Of a DNA stretch of 43,886 nt, positions 1 through 7,837 are shown one piece after another; position 1 is the stretch's first letter, and each line of letters opens with the position of its first letter. Below the pieces are notes generated by a model that ran no database searches, had not been told where the DNA came from, and saw only the letters and a program-made list of their open reading frames with translations. The stretch lies in contig PHCH01000048.1 in assembly GCA_002840785.1 (NCBI GenBank), positions 35,013 to 78,898 of the forward strand. Reading direction: 5' to 3'. The position numbers and the translations under genes were made by a program. The stretch is from Betaproteobacteria bacterium HGW-Betaproteobacteria-4. Its GTDB lineage: Bacteria > Pseudomonadota > Gammaproteobacteria > Burkholderiales > Rhodocyclaceae.

Positions 1-45
1 AACCTGGCACGCGTTCGCGCCACAACCGAATCCGACGACGAATAA
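1..45 (+). CDS. C-terminal tail of an upstream gene (partial)
   Basis: The first frame reads 14 codons without interruption and ends at TAA (43-45), 13 bases before the start of the next gene. The tail is charged and ends in Ser-Asp-Asp-Glu. The close spacing suggests it belongs to the same operon as the DUF1302-like gene. In other bacteria such genes often follow RND/MMPL-type exporters, but nothing in this short tail identifies the product. Confidence 0.3.
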   Translation, partial: NLARVRATTESDDE

Positions 46-58
46 ACAGGAATGCCCC

Positions 59-1408
59 GTGACCGTTAAAAAAAACGCCCACCGTCTCACAATTCTGGCT
101 GCCAGCTGCCTGGCTCTTGGCGCAAACGCCGCTGAAGATTTATTGAGCCGCGACGATCTGTTCGGCGACGAGGTACCCACTGCATCGGCAGCAACAAAAA
201 GCACCTCGCCAAGCATCAAGGGTTTCATCCAGTTTGAAGCAGCACGGACCACCGGAAACCCGGAACACTGGTCAAAACTTCGCACTCGCGCCGAACTCGG
301 CAGCAATGGAAAACTCAGCGAAGGACTGAAATGGAAACTGGGCGCTCGCCTCGATTACGACGCCGCCTACAGCATCAACGACTACTACCCCGCTGACGTA
401 GAAAAGAACCAACGCTATAACATCGAATTGCGCGAGAACTACCTCGACGTCAGCGCCGGCAACTGGGACTTCCGTTTAGGAAAACAGCACGTAGTCTGGG
501 GAGAAATGGTCGGCCTCTTCTTCGCCGACGTTGTCTCCGCCCGCGATCTTCGCGAATTCATCCTCCCCGAATTCGACCAGATGCGCACACCGCAATGGGC
601 AGCCCGCGCTGAATACTTCACCGGCGACTACCACGCCGAGCTATTGTGGATTCCTGTCGCCAGCTACGACAACATAGGCAAACCAGGTGCCGATTTCTAC
701 CCCTATCAACCCGTACCGACCGGCTTCAGCGTCCGCTATTTGCCGGAGCAAAGACCAGAACGCAACGCGGACCACATGAACTACGGTCTACGCCTCTCCA
801 CCCTGAAAAATGGCTGGGACATCTCGGGCTTCTATTACCGCAGTTCAGACATCACCCCAACCTTCTATCGCCAATTCGACACACCGACCACCCTTACCTA
901 CCAAGCAAGGCATGATCGCATCGACCAATACGGCGGCACAGTCTCCAAGGATTTCGGTGAAGTCGTCTTCAAGGCAGAAGCCGTGTACACCCGTGGCCGT
1001 AGCTTTACGAGCCTGGACTTTGCCGATTCCGACGGTGTAGTTCGCCAGAACACACTGGACTGGGCGGCCGGCCTCGACTTCACCCTACCGGCTGAGACAC
1101 GCCTCAACGTTCAGTTCTTTCAGCGCCAGTTCCTCAATTACGACTCAAATATCATTCCAGACCGGAACGAAAACGGCTACAGCATTCTTTTGAACAATAA
1201 GTTCTTCACCAACTGGGAAGCTCAGGCATTGTTCATTTCCAGCCTGAATCGATCTGATAGACTATTCCGCCCACTCCTTAGCTGGAACTTCAAACGGAAC
1301 TGGCGCTGGATACTGGGCGCCGACATATTCCACGGCCCACAACTGGGAATGTTCGGTCAGTACGACACCATGGACCGTGTCTATTCGGAAATCCGTCACA
1401 GCTTCTAG
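59..1408 (+). CDS. DUF1302-like outer-membrane beta-barrel protein
   Basis: The 449-residue product starts at GTG, with AGGA about 7 bases upstream. Residues 1-24 look like a Sec signal peptide ending at Ala-Asn-Ala-Ala. The rest alternates aromatic and polar residues as expected for beta-strands and ends in Ile-Arg-His-Ser-Phe, a C-terminal Phe typical of BAM-inserted porins. The segment around residues 140-175 (GKQHVVWGE followed by DLREFILPEFDQ) resembles the conserved part of DUF1302 proteins. These are outer-membrane proteins of unknown cargo, often encoded near RND exporters or lipoprotein-sorting proteins. The gene is not a known XrtA component, and a role in envelope transport is inference. 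Confidence 0.72.
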   Translation: MTVKKNAHRLTILAASCLALGANAAEDLLSRDDLFGDEVPTASAATKSTSPSIKGFIQFEAARTTGNPEHWSKLRTRAELGSNGKLSEGLKWKLGARLDYDAAYSINDYYPADVEKNQRYNIELRENYLDVSAGNWDFRLGKQHVVWGEMVGLFFADVVSARDLREFILPEFDQMRTPQWAARAEYFTGDYHAELLWIPVASYDNIGKPGADFYPYQPVPTGFSVRYLPEQRPERNADHMNYGLRLSTLKNGWDISGFYYRSSDITPTFYRQFDTPTTLTYQARHDRIDQYGGTVSKDFGEVVFKAEAVYTRGRSFTSLDFADSDGVVRQNTLDWAAGLDFTLPAETRLNVQFFQRQFLNYDSNIIPDRNENGYSILLNNKFFTNWEAQALFISSLNRSDRLFRPLLSWNFKRNWRWILGADIFHGPQLGMFGQYDTMDRVYSEIRHSF

Positions 1409-1505
1409 GCATCAATCAACAACGTGTCGGGAATTTTTACATCCGTTCAATCCACACCTCCACAGATATCAAACAAGTCGCAATAAATCATCAAGTTACA
1501 TAACA

Positions 1506-1522
1506 TGGCATGCCGCATGCTT
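1506..1522 (+). promoter_or_regulatory. candidate sigma-54 (RpoN) -24/-12 promoter of the PEP-CTERM gene
   Basis: The sequence TGGCATGCCGCATGCT has GG at 1507-1508 and GC at 1519-1520, separated by exactly 10 bases. It matches the -24/-12 consensus (TGGCACG, N4, TTGC) except for T in place of C at one position and A in place of T at another. Transcription would start near 1532, giving a leader of about 40 bases. PEP-CTERM genes in XrtA bacteria such as Zoogloea are reported to depend on RpoN with PrsK/PrsR, so the assignment is biologically sensible. It is a by-eye match. Confidence 0.45.
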
Positions 1523-1550
1523 ATAACCCACCGTAACACTTTATAAGCAT
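1517..1550. repeat. perfect 10-bp inverted repeat between promoter and start codon
   Basis: ATGCTTATAA at 1517-1526 is exactly repeated in inverse as TTATAAGCAT at 1541-1550, with a 14-base spacer. The left arm overlaps the -12 part of the candidate sigma-54 promoter, and the predicted start point lies in the spacer. This geometry suits a two-site operator. If transcription began further upstream it would also form an RNA stem-loop before the ribosome binding site. Confidence 0.6.
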
Positions 1551-1572
1551 CAGATTTCCAATGGAGCAAATT

Positions 1573-2382
1573 ATGAAAAAGTTCATCAAATTAGCCGTTG
1601 CTGTTAGCGCTGCACTTGCTACGCAATACGCTTCTGCGGGCGTAATGCTTTACGGCGATGGCGGTTCCATCAACATGCCTGGCGTACCGTCCTTCCAAGT
1701 TGCATCCGTATATGAGAATGCTGTTACCTCGGTCGGCCAAGAACTGAAAGGTTACGGTGAAATCACCCAGATCAATGGTTCCAGCATTGACACCTTGTGT
1801 AGCGGTTGCGAACTGACCTTTACGTTCGACAGTTATATCGTTAACTCGATCAGTTCGTCTGCAGCCACTTTCTCTGGTGGCAAGGTCAATGTTTATCTTG
1901 GTTTCGGGGGCAATAACGACTTCAATCCATTCTCTTCGGGTAGTTCTGCTGCTGATGTCGCGGCCGCATCGAATGGCGCACTGTTTTTGACTTTATCCGG
2001 CCATGCCATAGACGGTTCCGGCAACACTCTTGCCTCCACCGTATTCTCTGGTGATCTTCTGGGTCTGGCATTCACCTTCTTTGGTGGCGGCCTCTGGGAT
2101 GTAGATATGGCTGGTGCCGGTCTCGCAAATGCCAACTTCGATACCGACAGCATTACTGCTGCCTTTGGCGGCGACGCCGACTTCGCATTTGACACTTCTG
2201 GCCGCACAACGGGAGTTCCACACCCGGGCGAATGCACCCGCTTGGCTGGCGCATCTTGCGTAGCAGGTAGTGCGGACATCCGTGGTGCTGTGATCCCAGA
2301 ACCAGGTACGCTGGCGCTCGCCGGTCTTGGCCTACTGGGTCTCGGTTTTGGCAGCAAGCGTCGCAAGATCGCTGCCTGCTGA
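1573..2382 (+). CDS. PEP-CTERM sorting domain protein (exosortase substrate)
   Basis: This is a 269-residue secreted protein. The chosen ATG at 1573 has GGAG at 1563-1566 as ribosome binding site; an in-frame ATG at 1561 overlaps that site and is less likely. Residues 1-23 form a signal peptide (MKKFIKLAV, then an Ala-rich core, cleaved near Tyr-Ala-Ser-Ala). The C-terminus has the full sorting signal: Val-Ile-Pro-Glu-Pro-Gly-Thr, a Leu/Gly-rich membrane helix, then Lys-Arg-Arg-Lys. The middle is low in charge and rich in Gly, Ser, Ala and Asp, with a CSGC motif near residue 76 and a second Cys pair near the end. Exosortase A should cleave at the PEP motif in the inner membrane. It is the only PEP-CTERM gene in the window, stands alone with its own promoter and terminator, and is a probable surface or matrix protein. 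Confidence 0.93.
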   Translation: MKKFIKLAVAVSAALATQYASAGVMLYGDGGSINMPGVPSFQVASVYENAVTSVGQELKGYGEITQINGSSIDTLCSGCELTFTFDSYIVNSISSSAATFSGGKVNVYLGFGGNNDFNPFSSGSSAADVAAASNGALFLTLSGHAIDGSGNTLASTVFSGDLLGLAFTFFGGGLWDVDMAGAGLANANFDTDSITAAFGGDADFAFDTSGRTTGVPHPGECTRLAGASCVAGSADIRGAVIPEPGTLALAGLGLLGLGFGSKRRKIAAC

Positions 2383-2422
2383 CTTAAAGCTACCTCCAAG
2401 TCCATTGAGATTTGGGCATAAG

Positions 2423-2454
2423 AAATCCCCGGGAACTCCCCGGGGATTTTTTTT
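2423..2454 (+). terminator. Rho-independent terminator after the PEP-CTERM gene
   Basis: A perfect 11-bp stem (2423-2433 with 2439-2449, AAATCCCCGGG and its complement) encloses a 5-base loop and runs into eight T residues (2447-2454). It lies 40 bases after the stop codon and isolates the PEP-CTERM gene from the downstream genes. Confidence 0.93.
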
Positions 2455-2573
2455 ACCCCAACAATGCTAACTCGTCATTGAACTGAAGCGGACGATCTAT
2501 ACTCCATGGTCATTTCCCGACTTGTTTCAGTGTGTTGTAAATTTGCCCCAGCCAGCGGAACGCATTCCGTCTC

Positions 2574-3629
2574 ATGAATATCGACCAATTCGTCTCTATC
2601 ATCTCAACAACACCTTCAGCGGACAACAGTCAGCCATGGCTTGTTTCGAACGATGGACAAAATCTCTCCATACGATATTTTCACCGTTCTAACACACCAG
2701 ATCCATTCGGAGCATTTGGACACGCCACCCTCATTTCTGGCGGGGCCCTGCAAGAAACAATCGATACTCTGTTGCAACTGGGAGGACAGCCAACAAGCCA
2801 ATCGATAGTTCGCACCAGCGAGAAAACCTGGATTTTGGACATTCCGACAAGCGCAATACTGCTTGCCAATCCAGATAGCGATTATTCCCGTATTACATTA
2901 AGGCATACCAATCGCCACCCATTCAAACCATTCGGAGGAGCAATACCAACTCTTCCGTCAGGGGAGCAAGATTGCAAGGTTTCAGTGATAACCCGGTCTT
3001 CGGATATCAGCATATTGGCCTCATGCCTGAAATCGTGTTGCGAAGCCCGTTTCAACAATCAGGAACTTCACGAGTGGCTTTTCTCGAGCTTACGTTGGAC
3101 GGAGGACGAGGCAGGCAGTGGTAGCGGACTTGATGTTTCAACCTTGCACCTGCCGCCCGGAGGGCGCTTTTTCATGCATGGTATTGCCCCGTGGGAACGA
3201 ATGAAATTTCTCAATAAACTCGGCCTATACAAGCTTATGGCACTTGCCGATACCATGCCGTTCAGATCAGCCCCAGCTATCATGGCATTTATCGGAAAAA
3301 CGAACTGGAAAGATATTTGGGATACCGGGAAATGCATGCAGCGGACTTGGATATCTTTGAATCAACAAGGATTCTCAGTTCATCCGTATTACGCCATCAC
3401 AGATCTAGGCAATCGCCTGAAAAATGGAGAACTACATCCCCACTGGGTCGAACCTGTTAAAAATGCGCAGGAAGACATTAGGAACCTTCTCAGCCTAAAT
3501 CATGACGAGGAACTTCATATGCTTTTCCGCGTTGGAATGTCAAAGACAATCCCAGTACGTTCTCGTCGTTTGCCAACAAATGCTTTTTTCGAACCCGCCC
3601 AATCTATTTTTGATGAAAATACGGAGTAA
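2574..3629 (+). CDS. nitroreductase-like protein (MoeY/Acg-type half)
   Basis: This 351-residue cytosolic protein has no signal peptide or membrane segment. The N-terminal segment around residues 12-23 (TTPSADNSQPWLV) matches the FMN-phosphate-binding start of Acg/MoeY-like nitroreductases, which usually read APSGDNxQPW. The end (residues 320-340, FRVGMSKTIPVRSRRLP) matches their typical close, in which a Gly-x-x-x-x-x-Pro-Val-Arg-Ser-Arg-Arg-Leu-Pro pattern is common. The gene converges on a ThiF-like gene with only 9 bases between the stop codons. In mycobacterial MoeY the same two domains are fused, so the pair probably works together. The substrate is unknown, and no molybdopterin gene is nearby. 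Codon use is more AT-rich than in the EPS genes. Confidence 0.65.
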   Translation: MNIDQFVSIISTTPSADNSQPWLVSNDGQNLSIRYFHRSNTPDPFGAFGHATLISGGALQETIDTLLQLGGQPTSQSIVRTSEKTWILDIPTSAILLANPDSDYSRITLRHTNRHPFKPFGGAIPTLPSGEQDCKVSVITRSSDISILASCLKSCCEARFNNQELHEWLFSSLRWTEDEAGSGSGLDVSTLHLPPGGRFFMHGIAPWERMKFLNKLGLYKLMALADTMPFRSAPAIMAFIGKTNWKDIWDTGKCMQRTWISLNQQGFSVHPYYAITDLGNRLKNGELHPHWVEPVKNAQEDIRNLLSLNHDEELHMLFRVGMSKTIPVRSRRLPTNAFFEPAQSIFDENTE

Positions 3630-3638
3630 AACTGCCAA

Positions 3639-4496
3639 TTACAGGTGCAATTGTCGCTTAACAAGATGGCGCATCAATCTCTGAAGTGGATTTCGATACC
3701 CTCCCGGCCTCCATGTACGAACATAGCGCATTCGGTAGGCGTCGAATTGACTCCCCCATGGTGCAAGCCGAATATCTTTCCTTCCCAGTGCCAATTTTAG
3801 CGCCTCGATAGCCGCCACTCCGGCACATAATTGACATGCTGCAATACTAGAAGGCCCACGCCGCTCGGCGAGATTGATTCTGCTCATATCTGCCACGTAC
3901 CCCCTTTGCAGCATCGCAGGAGAGAGCCCGACAAGGAAGCGAATAGCCATTTCCATTTCGTCGCATCCTGCGAAGCCGAAATAGTCCTCAAACGACATTC
4001 CTCCAGGCGCAAAAACGAGAAGTGCGACGCCCAGCCCGAGGGGGGCGGCAGTTACCACTGGAATACCTTTTCGCTCACACGCAGCAAAAGTCATTTTACG
4101 TGCATCGAAGGCAAAAAAATCGAGTCCATCAACATACACATCAACACCGTCGAGAAAATCATCCAAACAATCCTGAGTAATCCCCTCTGGAAAGACTCTG
4201 ATATTGACATCAGGGTTAATTTCGCGCGCCATTTCCTCAAGCACCACGATTTTTGCACGCCCTAGAGTACTCGTCGTTGCCCCGACCTGGCGATTAAAAT
4301 TTACGATGTCGAATACATCAAAATCAGCAATCGAGAATTCGCCAATTCCAAGACGAGCCAATGTCAACAGGTGAACACCCCCAACTCCGCCCAATCCACC
4401 AATAGCAACTCGTGTTTCTCTAAGACGAAGCTGTTCAGCTTCCGTCACCCATCCGATATTGCGCGAGAATGCTGTTTGATAATCAAATATGGCCAT
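3639..4496 (-). CDS. ThiF/MoeB/HesA-family adenylyltransferase (E1-like)
   Basis: The product is about 285 residues. The nucleotide-binding glycine motif GGLGGVGG lies at residues 33-40, followed by the acidic strand ADFD (57-60), the NFNRQ arginine (69) and a conserved Lys (82), as in MoeB/ThiF enzymes that adenylate a C-terminal carboxylate. A VDGLDFFAFD segment is typical of the ThiF branch found with nitroreductase-like partners. One CxxC (CQLC) is present near residue 223, but the second zinc-binding pair of classical MoeB is not evident. The start is taken at ATG 4496; GTG at 4508 is an alternative. There is no ubiquitin-like or ThiS/MoaD-like partner in the window, so the acceptor is unknown. 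Confidence 0.8.
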   Translation of the reverse strand: MAIFDYQTAFSRNIGWVTEAEQLRLRETRVAIGGLGGVGGVHLLTLARLGIGEFSIADFDVFDIVNFNRQVGATTSTLGRAKIVVLEEMAREINPDVNIRVFPEGITQDCLDDFLDGVDVYVDGLDFFAFDARKMTFAACERKGIPVVTAAPLGLGVALLVFAPGGMSFEDYFGFAGCDEMEMAIRFLVGLSPAMLQRGYVADMSRINLAERRGPSSIAACQLCAGVAAIEALKLALGRKDIRLAPWGSQFDAYRMRYVRTWRPGGYRNPLQRLMRHLVKRQLHL

Positions 4497-4568
4497 GGCT
4501 CTCAACACCTCGTGAAAATGCGATTATTATGACCAATATTACCTTATCCAAACCGCAGCAGACCGCCA
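4497..4568. promoter_or_regulatory. short divergent intergenic region
   Basis: These 72 bases separate the divergent ThiF-like and permease genes and must hold promoters for at least one of them if each is transcribed from here. No convincing -35/-10 pair, sigma-54 site or repeat could be picked out by eye. Confidence 0.25.
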
Positions 4569-5798
4569 ATGATCAAGCTCGTGGCAGACCTCAGGATCGC
4601 CATTCTCAATCTTCGACGCAATTCACGTCGAACACTCGTTGCCATGCTGAGTGTTGCGGGTGGCGTTGTCGCCTTCTTACTCGCTGGCGGATTCATCGCG
4701 TGGATTTTTCACGATATGAGAGAGGCAACGATTCACTCTCAGCTTGGCCATATCCAAATTGTTCGACCGGGTTACCTTGAAAAGGGTGCCGCCGACCCAT
4801 ACGCATACCTGCTCCCTTCAGCATCACCAGAACAACGCTTGATCGAGGAAAACCCAAACGTAATAACCCTAACTTCCCGCGTTGCCTTCAATGGCCTGCT
4901 TAGTCTGGGAGAAGCAACCATCCCATTCATCGGTGAAGGAATAGATCCCGAACGCGAGCGTTCAATCAGCACCCGCATCACCATCATTGACGGTGATGAC
5001 CTGAAAAACTCGAGTGAGCTTAGTGTATTGCTTGGTGAAGGCTTGGCAAAAAACATAGGGGCCAGGGTAGGGGACACAGTCGTTATATTGGTGAATTCCT
5101 CAAACGGAAACCCAAATGCAGTCGAGGTCAACGTTAGTGGAACATTCGCCACAATTACCAAGGAATACGATGACAACGCATTGCGCCTGCCACTCCAGAT
5201 CGCCCGCAAACTAATGCGTGTCGATGGCGCTACGACATGGATTGCGCTATTGGATGCCACGGAAAATACCGAGATGGCGACCAAAGCACTCAAATCCAAG
5301 TTACCCGAAAACTCATACACCTTGGTAAGGTGGCACGAACTTGCTGAGTTCTACAACAAAACAGTAACGCTTTTTTCAAAACAGGTAGACGTCGTCAAGT
5401 TTATTATTGCCCTAATCATCATTCTGACAATTTCCAATACCCAGACAATGAGTGTGCTGGAGCGTACAACGGAAATTGGAACCAGCCTTGCGCTCGGCCT
5501 ACGCCGAAGTGAGATTCTGCGAATGTTCATCCTCGAAGGACTCATGATCGGCGTCGTTGGAGGCGGGTTAGGGGTAGCTATCGGCTACATCCTGTCCCAA
5601 CTCATCTCGGCAGTTGGCATTCCGATGCCGCCTCCACCAGGTATGGCCAGGGGTTTTACTGGCCAAATACTGGTTAATTGGAATCTTGCGGTCGACGGTC
5701 TATTTTTGGCAATTTCCACTACTCTGATGGCGAGCCTCATGCCAGCCTGGAAGGCGAGCAGGATGAAAATCGTCGACGCATTGCGAACAAATCAATAA
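4569..5798 (+). CDS. FtsX/LolC-like ABC transporter permease 1
   Basis: The product has 409 residues. An N-terminal membrane helix (about 22-45) is followed by a periplasmic domain of about 230 residues, then three helices near 277-297, 325-350 and 375-395, the MacB/LolCDE permease layout. A signature Val-Gly-Ile-Pro-Met-Pro-Pro-Pro-Pro occurs near residue 350. It is about as long as the next gene, and both share that motif and the start NLRRNSRRT / NVFRHRARS, so the two are diverged tandem copies that probably form a heterodimer. Such permeases move lipoproteins or other envelope substrates with an ATPase of LolD/MacB type. No such ATPase gene is in the window. The cargo is unknown. Confidence 0.8.
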   Translation: MIKLVADLRIAILNLRRNSRRTLVAMLSVAGGVVAFLLAGGFIAWIFHDMREATIHSQLGHIQIVRPGYLEKGAADPYAYLLPSASPEQRLIEENPNVITLTSRVAFNGLLSLGEATIPFIGEGIDPERERSISTRITIIDGDDLKNSSELSVLLGEGLAKNIGARVGDTVVILVNSSNGNPNAVEVNVSGTFATITKEYDDNALRLPLQIARKLMRVDGATTWIALLDATENTEMATKALKSKLPENSYTLVRWHELAEFYNKTVTLFSKQVDVVKFIIALIIILTISNTQTMSVLERTTEIGTSLALGLRRSEILRMFILEGLMIGVVGGGLGVAIGYILSQLISAVGIPMPPPPGMARGFTGQILVNWNLAVDGLFLAISTTLMASLMPAWKASRMKIVDALRTNQ

Positions 5799-7024
5799 TG
5801 GCAACTGACCAATACTTCCGGCTTGCGTTGAGGAACGTATTCCGACATCGCGCACGTTCTGCCGCCACCTTGGCGGCTATCGCCATAGGCATCGCCGGTC
5901 TAATTCTGGCCGGAGGCTTTATTCAAGACATTTACATACAACTAGGCGAAGCGATCATACATTCGCAAACCGGTCACATCCAAGTGACCCGTGAAGGTTA
6001 TGGTCAAGGGAAAATACGTACACCAGAAAAATATCTGATCGAGAATCCCAGAGACCTCAAGAATCAACTCAAAAACTTTCCGGATGTCAGTCTTGTAAGT
6101 GCTCGTCTAACGTTCAGTGGTACTTTAAATAACGGGAAGCGCGACCTAGGAATTATCGGGGAAGGCATTGAGCCTGACATTGAAAGCGATATAGGAACGT
6201 ATCTACATTTCGTCGATGGACGCGGCCTAAAAAACTCCGACTCGTACGGAATTGTCGTAGGGCAAGGAGTCGCCAAGAGTCTTGGCCTGTCTGTAGGTGA
6301 CAGAGTCACGTTGCTAGCGACGCTTGCCCAAGGAGCTATAAATACCTTGGATTTCGAAGTCATAGGAGTTTTCCAAAGCTTTTCCAGAGACTTTGATGCG
6401 CGGGCAATTCGTATTTCCCTTGGCGCAGCTCAGTCATTGATGGACACCAATGCCGCCCACATGCTTGTTGTCATGCTCCATGATACGAACATGACTGCCG
6501 CAACAGCAACAAGGTTACAAAAACGCCTCTCAACAAAAGGGTTTGAGGTCACCTCTTGGAATACGCTATCAGATTTTTATGAAAAAACCGTTGAGCTCTA
6601 CAACCGTCAGTTTGGAGTACTTAGGCTAATTATTCTGATCATGGTTCTTCTCAGCGTAGCCAATAGCGTCAACATGACCCTGTTCGAGCGAACACGCGAA
6701 TTTGGAACGATGTTGGCATTAGGTGATCGAGCTTCCGGAGTGTTCAACCTAATTATTACAGAGGGGCTATGCTTGGGTGTTATGGGTGCCATGCTGGGCG
6801 CATTGCTTGGCTGTGTTTCAGCACTTAGTATCTCAGCAATCGGCATCACGATGCCCCCGCCTCCAAATGCAAACCTTGGATACACAGCGCTGATTCGTCT
6901 GGATTTTCTGTCAGTCATGGTTGCCAGCATAATTGGCTTTTTAGCTTGCTTCTTAGCCAGTTTACTTCCCGCACGCAATGCATCCAAGATCGAGATCGGA
7001 GAAGCATTGCGCCACGGCGTTTAA
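5798..7024 (+). CDS. FtsX/LolC-like ABC transporter permease 2
   Basis: The 408-residue protein starts at ATG 5798, which overlaps the preceding TAA by one base (TAATG), so translation is probably coupled. The topology is as in its neighbour: one N-terminal helix (about 20-40), a large periplasmic domain with Gly-Glu-Gly-Ile motifs, and three C-terminal helices (around 270-295, 320-345, 375-395) with the GITMPPPP signature between the last two. An earlier in-frame start at 5678 would overlap permease 1 by 40 codons and is rejected. It is likely the heterodimer partner of permease 1. The missing ATPase must be encoded elsewhere. Confidence 0.8.
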   Translation: MATDQYFRLALRNVFRHRARSAATLAAIAIGIAGLILAGGFIQDIYIQLGEAIIHSQTGHIQVTREGYGQGKIRTPEKYLIENPRDLKNQLKNFPDVSLVSARLTFSGTLNNGKRDLGIIGEGIEPDIESDIGTYLHFVDGRGLKNSDSYGIVVGQGVAKSLGLSVGDRVTLLATLAQGAINTLDFEVIGVFQSFSRDFDARAIRISLGAAQSLMDTNAAHMLVVMLHDTNMTAATATRLQKRLSTKGFEVTSWNTLSDFYEKTVELYNRQFGVLRLIILIMVLLSVANSVNMTLFERTREFGTMLALGDRASGVFNLIITEGLCLGVMGAMLGALLGCVSALSISAIGITMPPPPNANLGYTALIRLDFLSVMVASIIGFLACFLASLLPARNASKIEIGEALRHGV

Positions 7025-7143
7025 CCAAGATTGTGAAATACTTCCGTTGGCACACTTGCGTTTCACGGCATCCTACAATGGAATCCGCTATGATTATGTC
7101 TGTTGCTTACTTCAAGCTTTCGTCTGCAATCTATTAGAGGAAT

Positions 7144-7770
7144 ATGACCATGCCCCAAACCTGCAACCGACAGCGCTCCAGCATGAAGTGGCTTATCCTC
7201 GCTGCCGCTTTATCGTTGGGAGCTTGCGCATCCTCCCCCCCGGCCCCCATGAATGCTGCCAAGGCCGACTACAGTTACAAAATCGGTCCTGGGGATACGC
7301 TCAATATTGTGGTTTGGCGCAATCCCGAATTGTCTATGAGCGTTCCTGTTCGCCCAGATGGCAAAATTTCCGCCCCTTTAATTGATGACTTGGCAGCGAT
7401 GGGGAAGGACTCAACAGCCCTCGCCCGAGACATCGAAAAAGAACTTGCCAAGTTTATTCGAGACCCAGTTGTAACGGTCATAGTCACCGGCTTCGTAGGC
7501 CCGTACAGCGAACAAATTCGAGTCATTGGCGCCGCAGCCAAACCGCAAATTCTTGCTTACAAGCAGAAAATGACCATTCTTGATGTCATGATCGCTGTTG
7601 GTGGCATCACCGATTTCGCCGACGGTAATGCCGCGACTATCCTGCGCACTTCGGAAAACAATGCACAGTATGGGGTACGCCTCAAGGATCTTGTCAAGAA
7701 CGGCGATGTTTCGGCCAATGTGGAAATGAAACCCGGCGACGTAGTCATTATTCCGCAAAGCTGGTTCTAA
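7144..7770 (+). CDS. XrtA/PEP-CTERM system polysaccharide export lipoprotein (Wza/EpsE-like)
   Basis: The protein has 208 residues. It has a lipoprotein signal with lipobox LSLGAC (Cys near residue 27), a polysaccharide-export domain beginning YKIGPGDTLNIVVWRNPELS (around 45-64) and a SLBB-like part with Ile-Leu-Asp-Val-Met-Ile-Ala-Val-Gly-Gly. The length fits the TIGR03027 family, which is shorter than Wza. AGAGGAAT just before ATG 7144 supports the start. The protein should form or gate the outer-membrane exit for the polysaccharide. It is the first gene of the plus-strand EPS operon. Confidence 0.93.
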   Translation: MTMPQTCNRQRSSMKWLILAAALSLGACASSPPAPMNAAKADYSYKIGPGDTLNIVVWRNPELSMSVPVRPDGKISAPLIDDLAAMGKDSTALARDIEKELAKFIRDPVVTVIVTGFVGPYSEQIRVIGAAAKPQILAYKQKMTILDVMIAVGGITDFADGNAATILRTSENNAQYGVRLKDLVKNGDVSANVEMKPGDVVIIPQSWF

Positions 7771-7791
7771 ACCTCCCCCTTAAAAGAACTA

Positions 7792-7817
7792 CCGCCGCCG
7801 TAAACTTACGGTGGCGG
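7792..7817 (+). other. GC-rich intergenic hairpin after the export gene
   Basis: CCGCCGCCGTAA (7792-7803) pairs with TTACGGTGGCGG (7806-7817), giving a near-perfect inverted repeat with one G-U pair. No T-tract follows, so it is not a standard terminator. It may limit read-through or set mRNA stability between the abundant export lipoprotein and the downstream synthesis genes. Confidence 0.5.
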
Positions 7818-7837
7818 CTTATCACTCGAGCTCATAG

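Noticed and set aside
2500-2573. TTGAAC and TATACT as a sigma-70 promoter for the nitroreductase-like gene
   Set aside because: The spacing between the two boxes is 14 bases, too short for a normal promoter.
7050-7070. TTGGCACACTTGCG as a possible sigma-54 promoter for the EPS operon
   Set aside because: It contains TGGCAC and TTGC, but GG and GC are separated by only 7 bases instead of 10, so it cannot serve as a -24/-12 pair.
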